Assembly: GCF_028689305.1 (NCBI RefSeq)
Contig: NZ_JAQTWM010000008.1
Coordinates: 1 to 64,000 of the forward strand
From: Rhodoferax sp.
GTDB taxonomy: Bacteria > Pseudomonadota > Gammaproteobacteria > Burkholderiales > Burkholderiaceae_C
Length of the DNA: 64,000 bases
Reading direction: 5' to 3'
Position numbers and translations under genes: made by a program. Positions 8,943-18,375 of the stretch are shown here, piece by piece; positions within the stretch are counted from its first letter, which is position 1, and every line of letters begins with the position of its first letter. The notes beneath the pieces were generated by a model. That model worked only from the letters and a program-made list of their open reading frames with translations. It was not told where the DNA came from and ran no database searches.

Positions 8943-9403
8943 AAAACACCGATCACCTGCACTTCAAACGTCACCGGCTGGCCAGCCAGCGGGTGGTTGA
9001 AGTCCAGCAGCACCGCCTCGCCCTGCTCACCCGAGCGGAAGTCCACAATGACACCGGCGAACTGGCCGCTGCCGTCGGGGGTGGGGAACTGCAGCACCTC
9101 GCCCACAGCATACTGCTCCCCCTCGTTGCCCAGGTCGGTGAGTTCTTGACGCGCCATCCACTGTTGCATGGCCGCACTGCGTTCACCAAAAGCGGCACCA
9201 GCGGGTAGTTCAAACCTGGTTTGCGTGCCCTCGGCCAGCCCGAGCAAACAGGCCTCCAGCGCCGGTGACAGCTGGCCGGTGCCCAGCGTCAGTGTGGAAG
9301 GTGTGCCGTTGAAGGTGTTGATCACGTCACCGGCCGGACCACTCAGGCGGTAATGCAGGGTGAGAAAAGAGCCTGGTTGAACAGTGGCAGGGGTGGTGGT
9401 CAT
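8939..9403 (-). CDS. FKBP-type peptidyl-prolyl cis-trans isomerase (SlpA/FkpB-like)
   Basis: The start was set at the ATG at 9403, giving 154 residues from [20 protein letters not shown]. The upstream extension of the frame is only antisense to radC. The SlyD/SlpA-type FKBP domain shows [25 protein letters not shown], an insert-in-flap region around residues 75-125 and the C-terminal [16 protein letters not shown], which is diagnostic for this subfamily. It should act as a cytoplasmic folding helper. Its stop overlaps the ispH start, so the two form an operon. Confidence 0.9.
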   Translation of the reverse strand: MTTTPATVQPGSFLTLHYRLSGPAGDVINTFNGTPSTLTLGTGQLSPALEACLLGLAEGTQTRFELPAGAAFGERSAAMQQWMARQELTDLGNEGEQYAVGEVLQFPTPDGSGQFAGVIVDFRSGEQGEAVLLDFNHPLAGQPVTFEVQVIGVL

Positions 9404-9520
9404 GGCGTGGTGTCGCTGAAAAAAAGGGAATGGTGCCGCCCCAAAACCCCAGGGGCACAAACCTGGTCTGGTGGCGCATAAACTGCATGGATTGTAAAAG
9501 CCTGACACGTGTGTGCTGCC

Positions 9521-10222
9521 ATGCCCCTCAAAGACCTGCCCCCCGATGCCCGCCCGCGTGAAAAACTGCTGGCACGCGGCCCTGGCGCCCTCAGCGACGT
9601 AGAGCTGTTGGCGCTGTTGCTGCGTACTGGCATCAAGGGCAAGGGGGTGCTGCAGCTGGCACACGAACTGCTGCAGCTCAAACCGCAACAGGACGGGACC
9701 GCCGGTTTTGATGGCATTGCCGGACTGCTCCACGCCACGGCAGACGACCTGCGCCGGATCAAGGGCCTGGGCCCGGCCAAACGCGCCGAGCTGGTGGCGG
9801 TGCTGGAACTGGCACGCCGTGCGTTGCGCCAACGGCTGCAGGAACGCACCGTGTTCGATTCGCCTGACGCCGTCAAGACCTATCTGCAACTGCAACTGGG
9901 CGCGCGCAGCCATGAGGTGTTTGCCGTGTTGTTTCTGGACGCCCAGAACCGTTTGCTGGCGATGGAGGAGCTGTTTCGCGGCACGCTGACACAAACCAGT
10001 GTCTACCCGCGTGAAGTGGTACTGCGTGCCTTGCACCACCAGGCTGCTGCCGTGGTGCTGGCGCACAACCACCCCAGTGGTACGGTGCAGCCCTCGCGGG
10101 CGGATGAAATGTTGACACAGACCCTGAAAACCACGCTGGCGCTGATCGACGTGCGGGTGCTGGACCATGTCATCGTGGCACCGGGTGAGGCCTTGTCGAT
10201 GGCAGAACGGGGGCTGTTGTGA
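9521..10222 (+). CDS. radC: RadC family JAMM-domain protein
   Basis: The protein starts at the ATG at 9521 ([17 protein letters not shown]); a GTG four codons earlier is less likely. Residues 1-100 contain a helix-hairpin-helix-like region ([17 protein letters not shown]). Residues 110-233 form the JAMM metalloprotease-like domain, with the zinc signature [15 protein letters not shown] and the upstream Glu in [11 protein letters not shown]. The family was once linked to DNA repair, but its real function is unclear. The stop overlaps the start of the Smr gene. Confidence 0.9.
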   Translation: MPLKDLPPDARPREKLLARGPGALSDVELLALLLRTGIKGKGVLQLAHELLQLKPQQDGTAGFDGIAGLLHATADDLRRIKGLGPAKRAELVAVLELARRALRQRLQERTVFDSPDAVKTYLQLQLGARSHEVFAVLFLDAQNRLLAMEELFRGTLTQTSVYPREVVLRALHHQAAAVVLAHNHPSGTVQPSRADEMLTQTLKTTLALIDVRVLDHVIVAPGEALSMAERGLL

Positions 10223-10872
10223 CCGTGGTCAAAGTCCGGGCGCTGACCGACCTCAAATTGGTCAAACGCGCTTTGACCGAACAGGCCCAGCTGCGCGCCA
10301 GCCAGGCCAGCGCGCAGGCCAAGGCCGCCAAACAGGCAGCCAGCGACAAGGACTTGTTCCGGCGCGCCGCCGGCGCCGTGCAGCCGCTGCCCGACAAACG
10401 CCGGGTGCTGCACCAACCTGAACCCAGGCTGCCGCAGGCGATGCAGTACCAGAAAGATGAACAAGCCGTGCTGAAAGAGGCGATCAGTGACGAATTTGAT
10501 GTCTCCACCCTGCTCGACACCGACGAACACCTGAGTTTTCGCCGTCCTGGCATTGGCCCGGACGTGACGCGCAAGCTGCGCCGCGGTGACTGGACCATCC
10601 AGCGCCAACTGGACCTGCACGGTCTGCGCCGTGACGACGCGCGTGAGGCCCTGGGTCTTTTCATCCGGGAAGCGTACAAACAGGGTATCCGCTGCGTCAG
10701 GGTCATCCACGGCAAAGGGCTGGGATCACCGGGCAAGGCGCCCGTCCTGAAAAGCCGGGTGCACAGCTGGCTGGTGCAGAAAAACGAGGTATTGGCCTTT
10801 GTGCAGGCCAAACCGGCCGACGGTGGCGCCGGCGCGCTGGTGGTGTTGCTGACGTCGGCCCGCGCGGGGTAA
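10219..10872 (+). CDS. Smr-domain protein (putative endonuclease)
   Basis: The GTG start at 10219 overlaps the radC stop (GTGA), indicating translational coupling. The first 110 residues are a charged, Ala/Lys/Gln-rich linker. Residues 125-215 are an Smr (small MutS-related) domain with [18 protein letters not shown] and the nuclease-associated [21 protein letters not shown]. The domain nicks or binds structured DNA or RNA in characterised relatives; the substrate here is unknown. The gene ends convergent to the helicase gene. Confidence 0.88.
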   Translation: MTVVKVRALTDLKLVKRALTEQAQLRASQASAQAKAAKQAASDKDLFRRAAGAVQPLPDKRRVLHQPEPRLPQAMQYQKDEQAVLKEAISDEFDVSTLLDTDEHLSFRRPGIGPDVTRKLRRGDWTIQRQLDLHGLRRDDAREALGLFIREAYKQGIRCVRVIHGKGLGSPGKAPVLKSRVHSWLVQKNEVLAFVQAKPADGGAGALVVLLTSARAG

Positions 10873-10891
10873 ACGTCAGCCCCAGCGCGGG
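10859..10891. terminator. GC-rich hairpin between convergent genes
   Basis: CCCGCGCGGGG at 10859-10869 pairs with CCCC-A-GCGCGGG at 10880-10891, an 11-bp stem with one bulged A. It spans the stop codon of the Smr gene and faces the end of the helicase gene. There is no T-tract, so intrinsic termination is uncertain. Confidence 0.35.
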
Positions 10892-10898
10892 TCAGACA

Positions 10899-12749
10899 TC
10901 AGCGCTCGTTCTTGGAAAAGCGCTTTTGTGCGTCGCGCGGCACAAACACCTTGCCACCGCCTGCGGGTTTGCCAAAAGCCGGCTTGCCAAAAGCGGGTTT
11001 GCGGGCCGCAAAGTCGCCTCGCGGCGCGAAATCACCACGTGGTGCTGCGCCGCCATTGCGGTCACCGGCAAAACGGTCATTGAAACCACCCTTGCGCTCG
11101 TAACTGAAACCTTCACGCGGCGCGGCAGGACGCTGTTCGTCGCGCTGGGCGACACCGCCAACCACGCGCGGACCGCTGGGCTTGCGATCACCAAAGCTCG
11201 GGCGGCTGTCGCCGAAACCACCACGATTGCCACCAAAACCGCCACCCGCCGGGCGGCCAGCGCCAAATTTGCGGTCACGCGAATGGAAGTCAGAACCACC
11301 ACGGCCACCAAAACCGCCGTTCGGACGGGACTCTGGCAGACGCTGCTGCGGCTCCAGACCCGGAATCACTTCGGGCTTGATCGGCTGACGGCTGTAGGCT
11401 TCGATGTCAAAAATCTTGCGGCGATCGCGGAATTCGGCAAAGGTCACGGCCAGACCATCACGCCCAGCGCGGCCGGTACGGCCAATGCGGTGGGTGTAGT
11501 CCTCGGCCTTCATCGGCAGGCCAAAGTTGAACACGTGGGTAATGGTGGGCACGTCAATGCCGCGAGCGGCCACATCGGTGGCCACCAGAATCTGCACATG
11601 GCCCTGGCGCAGCGCCATCAGGCGGCGGTTGCGCAGGCCCTGGCTCAAGGCACCGTGCAAGGCCACGGCATCAAAGCCGTCTTGCTGCAGGTCATTGGCC
11701 AGGCCATCACACTCGATCTGGGTGCTGGCAAACACAATGGCCTGATTGATGGTGGTGTCACGCAGCCAGTGGTCGAGCAGCTTGCGCTTGTGCTGGGCGT
11801 TGTCGGCCCAGAACAGCACCTGCTTGATGTTGGCGTGTTTTTCCTGCGGGCTGTCGATGGTGACGCGCTGGGGTTCACGCATGACGCGGGCAGCGAGTTG
11901 CTGGATGCGCGGCGCAAAGGTGGCGCTGAACATCATGGTCTGCTTGCGGTCGATGGTGAGCTGGTTGATTTCAGCCAGGTCGTCCGAGAAGCCCAGGTCG
12001 AGCATACGGTCGGCTTCGTCCACCACCAGGAACTGCACTTGGTCAAGCTTGATCTGCATCGAACGCTGCAGGTCCAGCAGGCGGCCCGGTGTGGCCACCA
12101 CCAGATTGGCATTTTGCAACTTGGCAATCTGCAGCTGGTAGGGCATGCCACCGACGATGTTGGCGACACGCAGGCCGCGGCAGTGCTGCACCAGATCGAT
12201 CGCGTCGTGCGCCACTTGCTGGGCCAGTTCACGGGTCGGGCAAACAATCAGCGCACCGGGACTGGGCGCGGTAAAGTGGCGTGGGTTGGTTGGGTCCTTG
12301 CGTTTGGCACGCTTCGGGGGGGCCTCACCCTTGGCAGCCGCTTCGGCCACGGCGCGCTCATAGTCGGCCCGCGCCTGGGCTTCCGCCTCGGCCTGCTGCG
12401 TCAGCAGGGTGTGCAATACCGGCAACAAGAACGCGGCGGTCTTGCCGCTGCCGGTCTGGCTGGAAACCATCAGGTCCGTGAAACGGGATGCCTTGCCGCC
12501 ATCAGTGTGGCCCTGCATAGCCAGCGGAATGGTTTTTTGCTGCACGATGGTCGGCTGGGTGAATCCCAGGTCTTTCACCGCACGGATCAGCTCAGGGGCC
12601 AGGCCCAGCGTGATAAAACCGTTGGGCACCTCAGGTTCGGCCACGACAGCCTCGGGGGTGATCACCGCGTCATCGGCGATCAGGTGCAGGTCATTGGAAA
12701 TGGTTTCGGCAGACGACAAATCGCCTGTCGCCAAAATAGCGTCAGTCAT
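10899..12749 (-). CDS. DEAD-box ATP-dependent RNA helicase with RGG-rich tail
   Basis: The start was set at the ATG at 12749 (MTDAILATGDLSS), giving 616 residues. Motifs in order are the Q motif LGFTQPTIVQQ, motif I QTGSGKT, Ia PTRELAQQ, DEAD in VDEADRMLDLGF, SAT in MFSATFAPR, motif V ATDVAARGID and motif VI HRIGRTGRAGRDG. Between motifs I and Ia lies an unusual charged insert of about 40 residues with PPKRAKRKDPTNPR. The last 140 residues are Gly/Arg/Phe-rich (GGFGGRGGSDF, GGGFGGNRGGFGD), an RNA-binding disordered tail typical of RhlE-type cold-shock helicases. It probably unwinds RNA in ribosome assembly or decay. Confidence 0.92.
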   Translation of the reverse strand: MTDAILATGDLSSAETISNDLHLIADDAVITPEAVVAEPEVPNGFITLGLAPELIRAVKDLGFTQPTIVQQKTIPLAMQGHTDGGKASRFTDLMVSSQTGSGKTAAFLLPVLHTLLTQQAEAEAQARADYERAVAEAAAKGEAPPKRAKRKDPTNPRHFTAPSPGALIVCPTRELAQQVAHDAIDLVQHCRGLRVANIVGGMPYQLQIAKLQNANLVVATPGRLLDLQRSMQIKLDQVQFLVVDEADRMLDLGFSDDLAEINQLTIDRKQTMMFSATFAPRIQQLAARVMREPQRVTIDSPQEKHANIKQVLFWADNAQHKRKLLDHWLRDTTINQAIVFASTQIECDGLANDLQQDGFDAVALHGALSQGLRNRRLMALRQGHVQILVATDVAARGIDVPTITHVFNFGLPMKAEDYTHRIGRTGRAGRDGLAVTFAEFRDRRKIFDIEAYSRQPIKPEVIPGLEPQQRLPESRPNGGFGGRGGSDFHSRDRKFGAGRPAGGGFGGNRGGFGDSRPSFGDRKPSGPRVVGGVAQRDEQRPAAPREGFSYERKGGFNDRFAGDRNGGAAPRGDFAPRGDFAARKPAFGKPAFGKPAGGGKVFVPRDAQKRFSKNER

Positions 12750-13009
12750 GATTTCTTTCAATACGAATACACGAGCGCCGCACGTGGTGCGGTGGGCTCC
12801 GTTCATGGTTAAAAAACATCAACCATCAAACGGAACCAGCTCTGACTCACGGGTGTGAGTGTTTTTCAGCGCCAGGGGTTCTTTTCGGATCAGGCTGCAA
12901 GCAGCATGACATTGAACCCGGTGAATGTTGGGAGATGTGCAAATTAGCGCCGCTGTTAACAGCGCAGCCAAGGATTATGGCACAAGTTCGGGTTTCTACC
13001 TAATTTCCT

Positions 13010-13612
13010 TCAGGCAGCCGGGTATTTGATGAAGTGCGCGCGGTAGTGTTCCAGTTCGTCAATCGACTCGTGCACATCAGCCAGCGCGGTGTGCCACTGC
13101 TTTTTCTTGAAGCTTTTGTAGACCTCGGGTGCCCAGCGTTTGGAGAGCTCCTTGAGGGTGCTCACGTCCAGGTTGCGGTAATGGAAAAACGCTTCCAGCT
13201 TGGGCATATAACGCGCCAGGAAGCGCCGATCCTGCCCGATGCTGTTGCCACACATGGGTGTGGTGCCCTTGGGCACGTAGTGACCCAGGAACGCCAGGAT
13301 CTGCGCCTGTGCCTCGTCTTCGGTCAGGGTCGAGGCCTTGACCTTGTCAATCAGACCGCTCTTGCCATGGGTACTTTTGTTCCACTTGTCCATGCCGTTG
13401 AGCAGCGCGTCACTCTGGTGCAGCACCAGCACCGGGCCTTCAATGCGGCTCTCCAGCTGCGGGCCGGTCACGATGACGGCAATTTCAATGATGCGGTCTG
13501 TCTCGGGGTTCAAGCCGGTCATCTCGCAGTCCAGCCAGACCAGATTCTGGTCGGACTTGGGCAAAACAGCTTGGACAACGGGGCTGGTGGTGGGGGTGTT
13601 GGATGCAGGCAT
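13010..13612 (-). CDS. orn: Oligoribonuclease
   Basis: This 3'-5' exonuclease degrades 2-5-nt RNAs and pGpG, the product of c-di-GMP breakdown. The 200 residues carry the DEDDh catalytic set: [21 protein letters not shown], the Asp in [12 protein letters not shown], and [18 protein letters not shown] with the catalytic His and Asp. The C-terminus is normal for the family. It is divergent from the M48 protease gene, with only 37 bases between start codons, so their promoters must be close together. The pGpG activity links functionally to the EAL protein encoded at 51577. Confidence 0.96.
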   Translation of the reverse strand: MPASNTPTTSPVVQAVLPKSDQNLVWLDCEMTGLNPETDRIIEIAVIVTGPQLESRIEGPVLVLHQSDALLNGMDKWNKSTHGKSGLIDKVKASTLTEDEAQAQILAFLGHYVPKGTTPMCGNSIGQDRRFLARYMPKLEAFFHYRNLDVSTLKELSKRWAPEVYKSFKKKQWHTALADVHESIDELEHYRAHFIKYPAA

Positions 13613-13649
13613 GCGGCAAATTGTCGCCGATCACCTAAACTTCGCCGCC

Positions 13650-14942
13650 ATGCGTGATACCAACCTGTTCTCCGACCCGTCCCTGCTGCTGACGACCGGC
13701 TTTGCCGTGGCACTGCTGCTGAGCCTGCTGCTGAAATTCTGGCTCGCCTCCCGGCAGATCCGGCATGTGGCGCGTCACCGCGGGCAGGTTCCTGCCGCCT
13801 TTGCCACCACCATCACACTGGCAGCGCACCAGAAGGCTGCTGATTACACCCTGGCCAAGGCCCGCCTTGGCCTGCTGGAGCTGGCCTTGGGGGCCGCCGT
13901 GCTGCTGGGCTGGACGCTGCTGGGCGGCCTGTCGGCGCTGAACCACGGGTTGGTGGCCTGGCTGGGCGCGGGCATGACGCAACAACTGGCGCTGTTGGCC
14001 GGCTTTGTGCTGATCAGCGGCCTTTTGGATCTGCCGCTGTCGCTGTACCAGACCTTTGTGCTGGAGCAGCGTTTTGGCTTCAACAAGATGACACTGCAGC
14101 TCTGGCTGACCGACTTGCTCAAGTCCAGCCTGATGGGGGCGCTGATCGGCCTGCCGATAGCCGCGCTGGTCCTGTGGTTGATGGGCGCCAGCGGTGGCCT
14201 GTGGTGGCTGTGGGCCTGGTTGTTCTGGATGGGCTTCAACCTGCTGTTGCTGGTGATTTACCCGACGCTGATTGCCCCGATGTTCAACAAGTTCACCCCC
14301 CTGGAAGATGCCACGCTGAAAACACGCGTCACCGCCCTGATGCAGCGCTGCGGCTTCTCGGCCAAGGGGCTGTTTGTGATGGATGGCAGCAAGCGCAGTG
14401 CCCATGCCAACGCCTATTTCACCGGCTTTGGTGCCGCCAAACGGGTGGTGTTTTACGACACGCTGCTGTCCAGGCTGAGCCCGGCAGAGGTGGATGCCGT
14501 GCTGGCGCACGAGTTGGGCCACTTCCGACACCGGCACATCGTCAAGCGCATCGTGGTGATGTTTGCCATGAGTCTGGCCGGTTTTGCGCTGTTGGGCTGG
14601 CTGGCGGACCAGGTCTGGTTTTACACCGGCCTGGGCGTGCAACCCAATGTGACCGGCGCCAATGATGCGCTGGCGCTGCTGCTGTTTTTGCTGGCCATGC
14701 CGGTAGGGAGCTTTTTTATTGCGCCGATCTTTGCCCAGTTCTCACGCAAACATGAGTTTGAGGCCGACGCCTACGCCGTGGCGCAGACCAGCGGGCAGGA
14801 CCTGTCCTCGGCGCTGCTCAAGCTGTACGAAGACAATGCCTCGACCCTGACACCCGATCCCTTGTACGTGGCGTTTTATTACTCCCACCCCGGTGCCTCG
14901 GAACGACTGGCCCGGATGCAGCCGGCCACCCGGAACGCCTGA
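13650..14942 (+). CDS. M48 family metalloprotease (Ste24/CAAX-protease-like), integral membrane
   Basis: The ATG at 13650 gives 430 residues. Earlier in-frame ATGs lie inside orn and are unlikely. The protein has about seven hydrophobic segments, as in Ste24p/HtpX-type proteases. The zinc site is HELGHFRHRH near residue 288, with the third ligand in KHEFEADAYAV near residue 370. The pattern LPLSLYQTFVLEQRFGFNK is typical of the Ste24 group. In bacteria this group probably clears damaged membrane proteins; prenylated substrates are not expected. The next gene follows after nine bases. Confidence 0.9.
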   Translation: MRDTNLFSDPSLLLTTGFAVALLLSLLLKFWLASRQIRHVARHRGQVPAAFATTITLAAHQKAADYTLAKARLGLLELALGAAVLLGWTLLGGLSALNHGLVAWLGAGMTQQLALLAGFVLISGLLDLPLSLYQTFVLEQRFGFNKMTLQLWLTDLLKSSLMGALIGLPIAALVLWLMGASGGLWWLWAWLFWMGFNLLLLVIYPTLIAPMFNKFTPLEDATLKTRVTALMQRCGFSAKGLFVMDGSKRSAHANAYFTGFGAAKRVVFYDTLLSRLSPAEVDAVLAHELGHFRHRHIVKRIVVMFAMSLAGFALLGWLADQVWFYTGLGVQPNVTGANDALALLLFLLAMPVGSFFIAPIFAQFSRKHEFEADAYAVAQTSGQDLSSALLKLYEDNASTLTPDPLYVAFYYSHPGASERLARMQPATRNA

Positions 14943-14950
14943 AAAAAATT

Positions 14951-15013
14951 TATGGAAAATATGCCTCTAGCCCAGACAAAACGTGCATTGAGAGCTACTG
15001 AAGTTGTAGCAAA
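14951..15013 (+). repeat. CTAGCCC dispersed repeat, copy 3 (start of the pterin dehydratase gene)
   Basis: The copy reads ATGGAAAATATGCCTCTAGC, then a variable centre, then GAGCTACTGAAGTTGTAGC. It supplies the likely start codon and about 20 N-terminal codons of the gene that begins at 14952. Confidence 0.65.
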
Positions 15014-15287
15014 TCTGGCAAAACTGGAAGGCTGGCGGCTGTCTGGTGATGGCACCACGGTGGCAATTGAAAAGACCTTCACCTTTGCCAACTACGACCG
15101 CACCATGGCATTTGTGAACGCGCTGGCGTTTATCGCCCATGCGCAGGACCATCACCCGGAGCTGATCGTGCAGCAGCACCAGTGCCTGGTGCGCTGGCGC
15201 AGCGATGATGTGAGTGGCATCTCGCTGGCCGACTTTGCCTGCGCCAAACAGGTGGACGCCCTGCTGGCCGGGCCGGCGTCCGCCTGA
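14952..15287 (+). CDS. 4a-hydroxytetrahydrobiopterin dehydratase (pterin-4a-carbinolamine dehydratase)
   Basis: This small enzyme dehydrates 4a-hydroxy-tetrahydropterin, recycling the cofactor of phenylalanine hydroxylase; some homologues serve other pterin-dependent routes. The 111 residues carry the PCD core: EGWRLSGDGTTVAIEKTF, FVNALAFIAHAQDHHPEL with the conserved HHPE, then VRWRSDDVSGISLADFACA. The first 20 residues (MENMPLAQTKRALRATEVVA) are encoded by a CTAGCCC repeat and replace the usual short N-terminus. Start choice between the ATG at 14952 and the one at 14961 is open. No phenylalanine hydroxylase gene is in view. The stop overlaps the rsgA start. Confidence 0.88.
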   Translation: MENMPLAQTKRALRATEVVANLAKLEGWRLSGDGTTVAIEKTFTFANYDRTMAFVNALAFIAHAQDHHPELIVQQHQCLVRWRSDDVSGISLADFACAKQVDALLAGPASA

Positions 15288-16207
15288 TGACCAAGCCAAC
15301 ACCGCAACCCGGCCTGATCGTGGCCAACTATGGCCGCCATTTTTTGGTGGAAGACGCCACTGGCGAGCGGCGCATCTGCCACTCGCGCGGTAAGAAAAGC
15401 CAGGGGGTAGTGGGTGACCGGGTGCTGTGGCAAGCCTCGCAGGACGAAGGCACCATCGAAAAAATTGAGCCACGACGCAACCTGTTTTACCGCCAGGATG
15501 AGGTGCGCACCAAGTCGTTTGCCGCCAACCTGGACCAGGTGTTGATTCTGCTGGCCGCCGAGCCCGAGTTTTCCAGCAGCCAACTGTCACGTGCGCTGAT
15601 CGCGGCCGAAGCGCAGCACATCACCCCGATCATTGCGCTCAACAAGCGTGATCTGGCCGAGCCTTTTGCCCGCGCCTGGGCGTGGCTTGCACCCTACCGG
15701 CAGATGGGTTACGACGTGTTGCCACTGTGCCTGGCCAATCACAACGAGGCTGACCGGCAAACGCTACGACAGCGGTTGTCTGGCAAAACCACGCTGGTGC
15801 TGGGCCCCTCAGGGGCCGGCAAAAGTACCCTGATCAATTGCCTGATTCCGGGCGCGCTGGCCCAGACCGGCCAGCTGTCGCAGGCGCTCAACTCGGGTAA
15901 ACACACCACCACCAGCACCACCTGGTACTGGATGGATGCCGCCAAGCGTACTGCCCTGCTGGATTCGCCCGGGTTTCAGGAGTTTGGCCTGAACCACATC
16001 GACCCGGCGCAACTGGCGGCCTACATGCCCGACCTCAAGCCACATGTGGCGCAGTGCAAGTTCTACAACTGCAGCCATTTGCACGAACCCGGTTGTGGCG
16101 TGATGGCAGCCATCCAATCGGACGCCAACCCGGATGGCATCAGCCCCAATCGCTACAAGATTTATAGTGACTTATACGCCGAACTGAAACAGGTCCGGCG
16201 TTATTGA
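15287..16207 (+). CDS. rsgA: Small ribosomal subunit biogenesis GTPase RsgA
   Basis: RsgA (YjeQ) is a circularly permuted GTPase that releases RbfA and checks maturation of the 30S subunit. An N-terminal OB-fold (residues 1-70) precedes the permuted motifs: G4 NKRDL near 120, G1 LGPSGAGKSTLIN near 178 and G3 DSPGFQEFGL near 225. A C-terminal zinc finger follows, with Cys and His ligands in CKFYNCSHLHEPGCGV. The length (306) is normal. The start overlaps the stop of the dehydratase gene (TGATG). Confidence 0.96.
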   Translation: MTKPTPQPGLIVANYGRHFLVEDATGERRICHSRGKKSQGVVGDRVLWQASQDEGTIEKIEPRRNLFYRQDEVRTKSFAANLDQVLILLAAEPEFSSSQLSRALIAAEAQHITPIIALNKRDLAEPFARAWAWLAPYRQMGYDVLPLCLANHNEADRQTLRQRLSGKTTLVLGPSGAGKSTLINCLIPGALAQTGQLSQALNSGKHTTTSTTWYWMDAAKRTALLDSPGFQEFGLNHIDPAQLAAYMPDLKPHVAQCKFYNCSHLHEPGCGVMAAIQSDANPDGISPNRYKIYSDLYAELKQVRRY

Positions 16208-16225
16208 CGCACCCCGGGCGCGACC

Positions 16226-17308
16226 TCAGCCGCGCAGCTGCAGCACGTCGGCCAAGGCCTGGATCAGCTGGTCACACTGCGCCGGAGTCCCGACACTGAT
16301 GCGCAAGTACTGGTCAATACGCGCCTGCTTGAAATGGCGCACCAGGACACCACGGGCACGCAGATCAGTGGCCAAACCAGCGGCATCATGGGCCGGATGA
16401 CGGGCGAAGACAAAATTGGCCTGGGAAGGTAACACGGCAAAACCCAGGTCTTCAAGCGCCAGGATCAGGCCTTCGCGGCTGTTCATCACGGCCTGGCAGG
16501 TCTGGGCAAAATAGGCCTGGTCTTCGAAGGCCGCCACCCCGCCGGCAATCGCCAGGCGATCCAGCGGATAGGAGTTGAAACTGTTTTTCACCCGCTCCAG
16601 CGCATCAATCAGGTGGGCCTGGCCACAGGCATAGCCAATCCGCAGGCCAGCCAGCGAACGTGATTTGGACAGGGTGTGCACCACCAGCAAGTTCGGGTAA
16701 CGGGCGATCAGCGTCAACGCGCTCTGGCCGCCAAAATCCACATAGGCTTCATCCACCAGCACAACTCGGTGCGGGTGCAGCTGCAGCAGTTGCTCAATGT
16801 CCGCCAGCGGCAGACCGATGCCGGTGGGGGCGTTCGGGTTGGCAATCACCACGCCGGCCACTCGCTGACCGTCGGCGCGGGCGTAATCGGCCACCTGCAG
16901 CCGCAAGTCGTCCGCCAGGGGCACCAGTTGCGCCTCAATGCCATACAGGCCGCAGTACACCTTGTAGAAGCTGTAACTGATGTCGGGCAGCAGCAAGGGG
17001 CAGCCCTGCTGGAAAAAGGCAAAAAAAGCATGCGCCAGCACTTCGTCGGAACCATTGCCCAGAAAAACATGTTGCTCGGCCAGCCCATGCTGTGCCGCAA
17101 TGGCCTGGCGCAAGGCCGTCGACTCCGGGTCCGGGTACAACTGCAATCCCTGCTGCGCGGCCTGGGTGATGGCCGCGATCACGCGCGGGGACGGTGGGTA
17201 GGGGTTTTCGTTGGTGTTGAGTTTGACCAGATTGCTGATCTTGGGCTGCTCCCCTGGCACATATGGCGTCAGGCGCCCCACGACAGGACTGTAAAAATTC
17301 GAGGTCAT
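16226..17308 (-). CDS. hisC: Histidinol-phosphate aminotransferase
   Basis: This PLP enzyme converts imidazole-acetol phosphate to histidinol phosphate. The start is the ATG at 17308 ([20 protein letters not shown]). Family features are [13 protein letters not shown] near residue 30, NPNAPTG near 160, [10 protein letters not shown] near 190 and the PLP lysine in [18 protein letters not shown]. The 360 residues are typical. It is isolated from the rest of the his genes in this window, so it may be a second, scattered copy with wider aminotransferase use. A CTAGCCC repeat lies directly upstream. Confidence 0.94.
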   Translation of the reverse strand: MTSNFYSPVVGRLTPYVPGEQPKISNLVKLNTNENPYPPSPRVIAAITQAAQQGLQLYPDPESTALRQAIAAQHGLAEQHVFLGNGSDEVLAHAFFAFFQQGCPLLLPDISYSFYKVYCGLYGIEAQLVPLADDLRLQVADYARADGQRVAGVVIANPNAPTGIGLPLADIEQLLQLHPHRVVLVDEAYVDFGGQSALTLIARYPNLLVVHTLSKSRSLAGLRIGYACGQAHLIDALERVKNSFNSYPLDRLAIAGGVAAFEDQAYFAQTCQAVMNSREGLILALEDLGFAVLPSQANFVFARHPAHDAAGLATDLRARGVLVRHFKQARIDQYLRISVGTPAQCDQLIQALADVLQLRG

Positions 17309-17373
17309 CACAAATACTATAAATTCAATAGCTATAAAGGCTTATTTCAAGCGGGCTAGAGGTCAATTTCCTC
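17309..17373 (-). repeat. CTAGCCC dispersed repeat, copy 4 (upstream of hisC)
   Basis: On the minus strand it reads GAAATTGACCTCTAGCCCGC, then TTGAAATAAGCCTTTATAGC, then TATTGAATTTATAGTATTTG. It is a complete copy that fills the gap between the CobD-like gene and hisC and ends at the hisC start codon. Confidence 0.75.
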
Positions 17374-17378
17374 AAAAT

Positions 17379-18350
17379 TCAGCCGAGCAAGCGGGCCAAT
17401 GTCAGCAGTGCCAGCAACACCACCCACATGACCACGGTGCGCCACACCAGTCCGACCACGGTCGCCAGATGCGACAGCTCCGGCTGCGGCCGCTCTGCGC
17501 AGACATCCTCCTCCAGCGGCAGCACCGATGACGCCGGCTGCGTGCTCATGCGCCCGTCCAGGCCACGCAGGTGGATGTTCACAGCGCCAGCTGTGGCGGC
17601 CAGCACCACACCATCGGCGTTCGCCGAACCCCGCTGGGCGTAACGCCGCCAGTCGTCAATGGCTTCTTCAAAATTACCAACCACCGCAAAACCAATGGCG
17701 GTGACCCTGGCCGGTAGCCAGTCCATCCAGGCCCAGGCTTGCAAGGCATCTTTCTGCAAGGCAGCACTGACCGGCTGGTGGTGCGCCTCACTTTGATGAC
17801 GCCAATAACGCGCGACAAATTCACCAAGCCGGTACACCACCGCACCGGTAGGCCCCAGCCCAAAAGCCGCCAGCACCGAGAACCAGGCCAACACACCAAA
17901 CACATGGCGATGGGCCGCCAGCACAGAAAACTCAATAACCTTGCCAATCATCTCGCTGCGCGGCATGTCCCTGGTTTCAAGCTGTTGCCAGTCAGCCAAC
18001 AGGCGCAGGGCCAGCGCATCGTCGCCGTCAGCCAGCGCATCACGAATCTGGGTGAAATGAAAGCTGAACTGCCGAAACCCCAGCGAGGTATACAGCACCA
18101 GCGCACTCCAGGCCACGGCCAGCGGCCAGCCCACAAAGTAGTTCAGCAGCCAGTAAATGATCAGGGCAACCGCGGCGGGGCCCCCCACCGCCACGCCCCA
18201 GGCCAGCCAGCCGTGCACCGGTTGGCCGGCATCCAGGCTGCGGGTACACCAGCGCACCCACGCACGCATGGCGGCATGGATCAGGTTGCCACGGACCAGC
18301 GGTCTGGCCTGTTCCAGCAACAGGGCAAAAAGCACCGAAATGAAGCTCAT
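17379..18350 (-). CDS. CobD/CbiB family integral membrane protein
   Basis: The 323-residue product begins MSFISVLFALLLEQARPL and has four or five hydrophobic segments (near 55-95, 165-185 and at the C-terminus), as in CobD/CbiB and AmpE-type proteins. It ends in a membrane segment, VWRTVVMWVVLLALLTLARLL. True CbiB makes adenosylcobinamide phosphate, but no other cobalamin genes are nearby. In Burkholderiales a protein like this sits beside a NUDIX gene. The cobalamin role is therefore only a family-level guess, and a regulatory AmpE-like role is possible. Confidence 0.7.
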   Translation of the reverse strand: MSFISVLFALLLEQARPLVRGNLIHAAMRAWVRWCTRSLDAGQPVHGWLAWGVAVGGPAAVALIIYWLLNYFVGWPLAVAWSALVLYTSLGFRQFSFHFTQIRDALADGDDALALRLLADWQQLETRDMPRSEMIGKVIEFSVLAAHRHVFGVLAWFSVLAAFGLGPTGAVVYRLGEFVARYWRHQSEAHHQPVSAALQKDALQAWAWMDWLPARVTAIGFAVVGNFEEAIDDWRRYAQRGSANADGVVLAATAGAVNIHLRGLDGRMSTQPASSVLPLEEDVCAERPQPELSHLATVVGLVWRTVVMWVVLLALLTLARLLG

Positions 18351-18375
18351 GCAATGATCATAGCGGCTGCTTTGC

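Noticed and set aside
10926..12812. Very long plus-strand frame opposite the helicase gene (628 codons)
   Set aside because: Antisense shadow of the DEAD-box gene with no domain or ribosome site; the helicase motifs on the minus strand are complete.
12843..12868. Small hairpin CTCAC-GGGT-GTGAG followed by TGTTTTT, considered as a terminator
   Set aside because: The T-tract is on the plus strand, where no gene ends nearby; the 5-bp stem is weak.
12951..12964. Perfect palindrome CGCTGTTAACAGCG in the gap before the helicase gene
   Set aside because: Short, and I could not tie it to a regulator or promoter; may be chance or a weak hairpin after orn.
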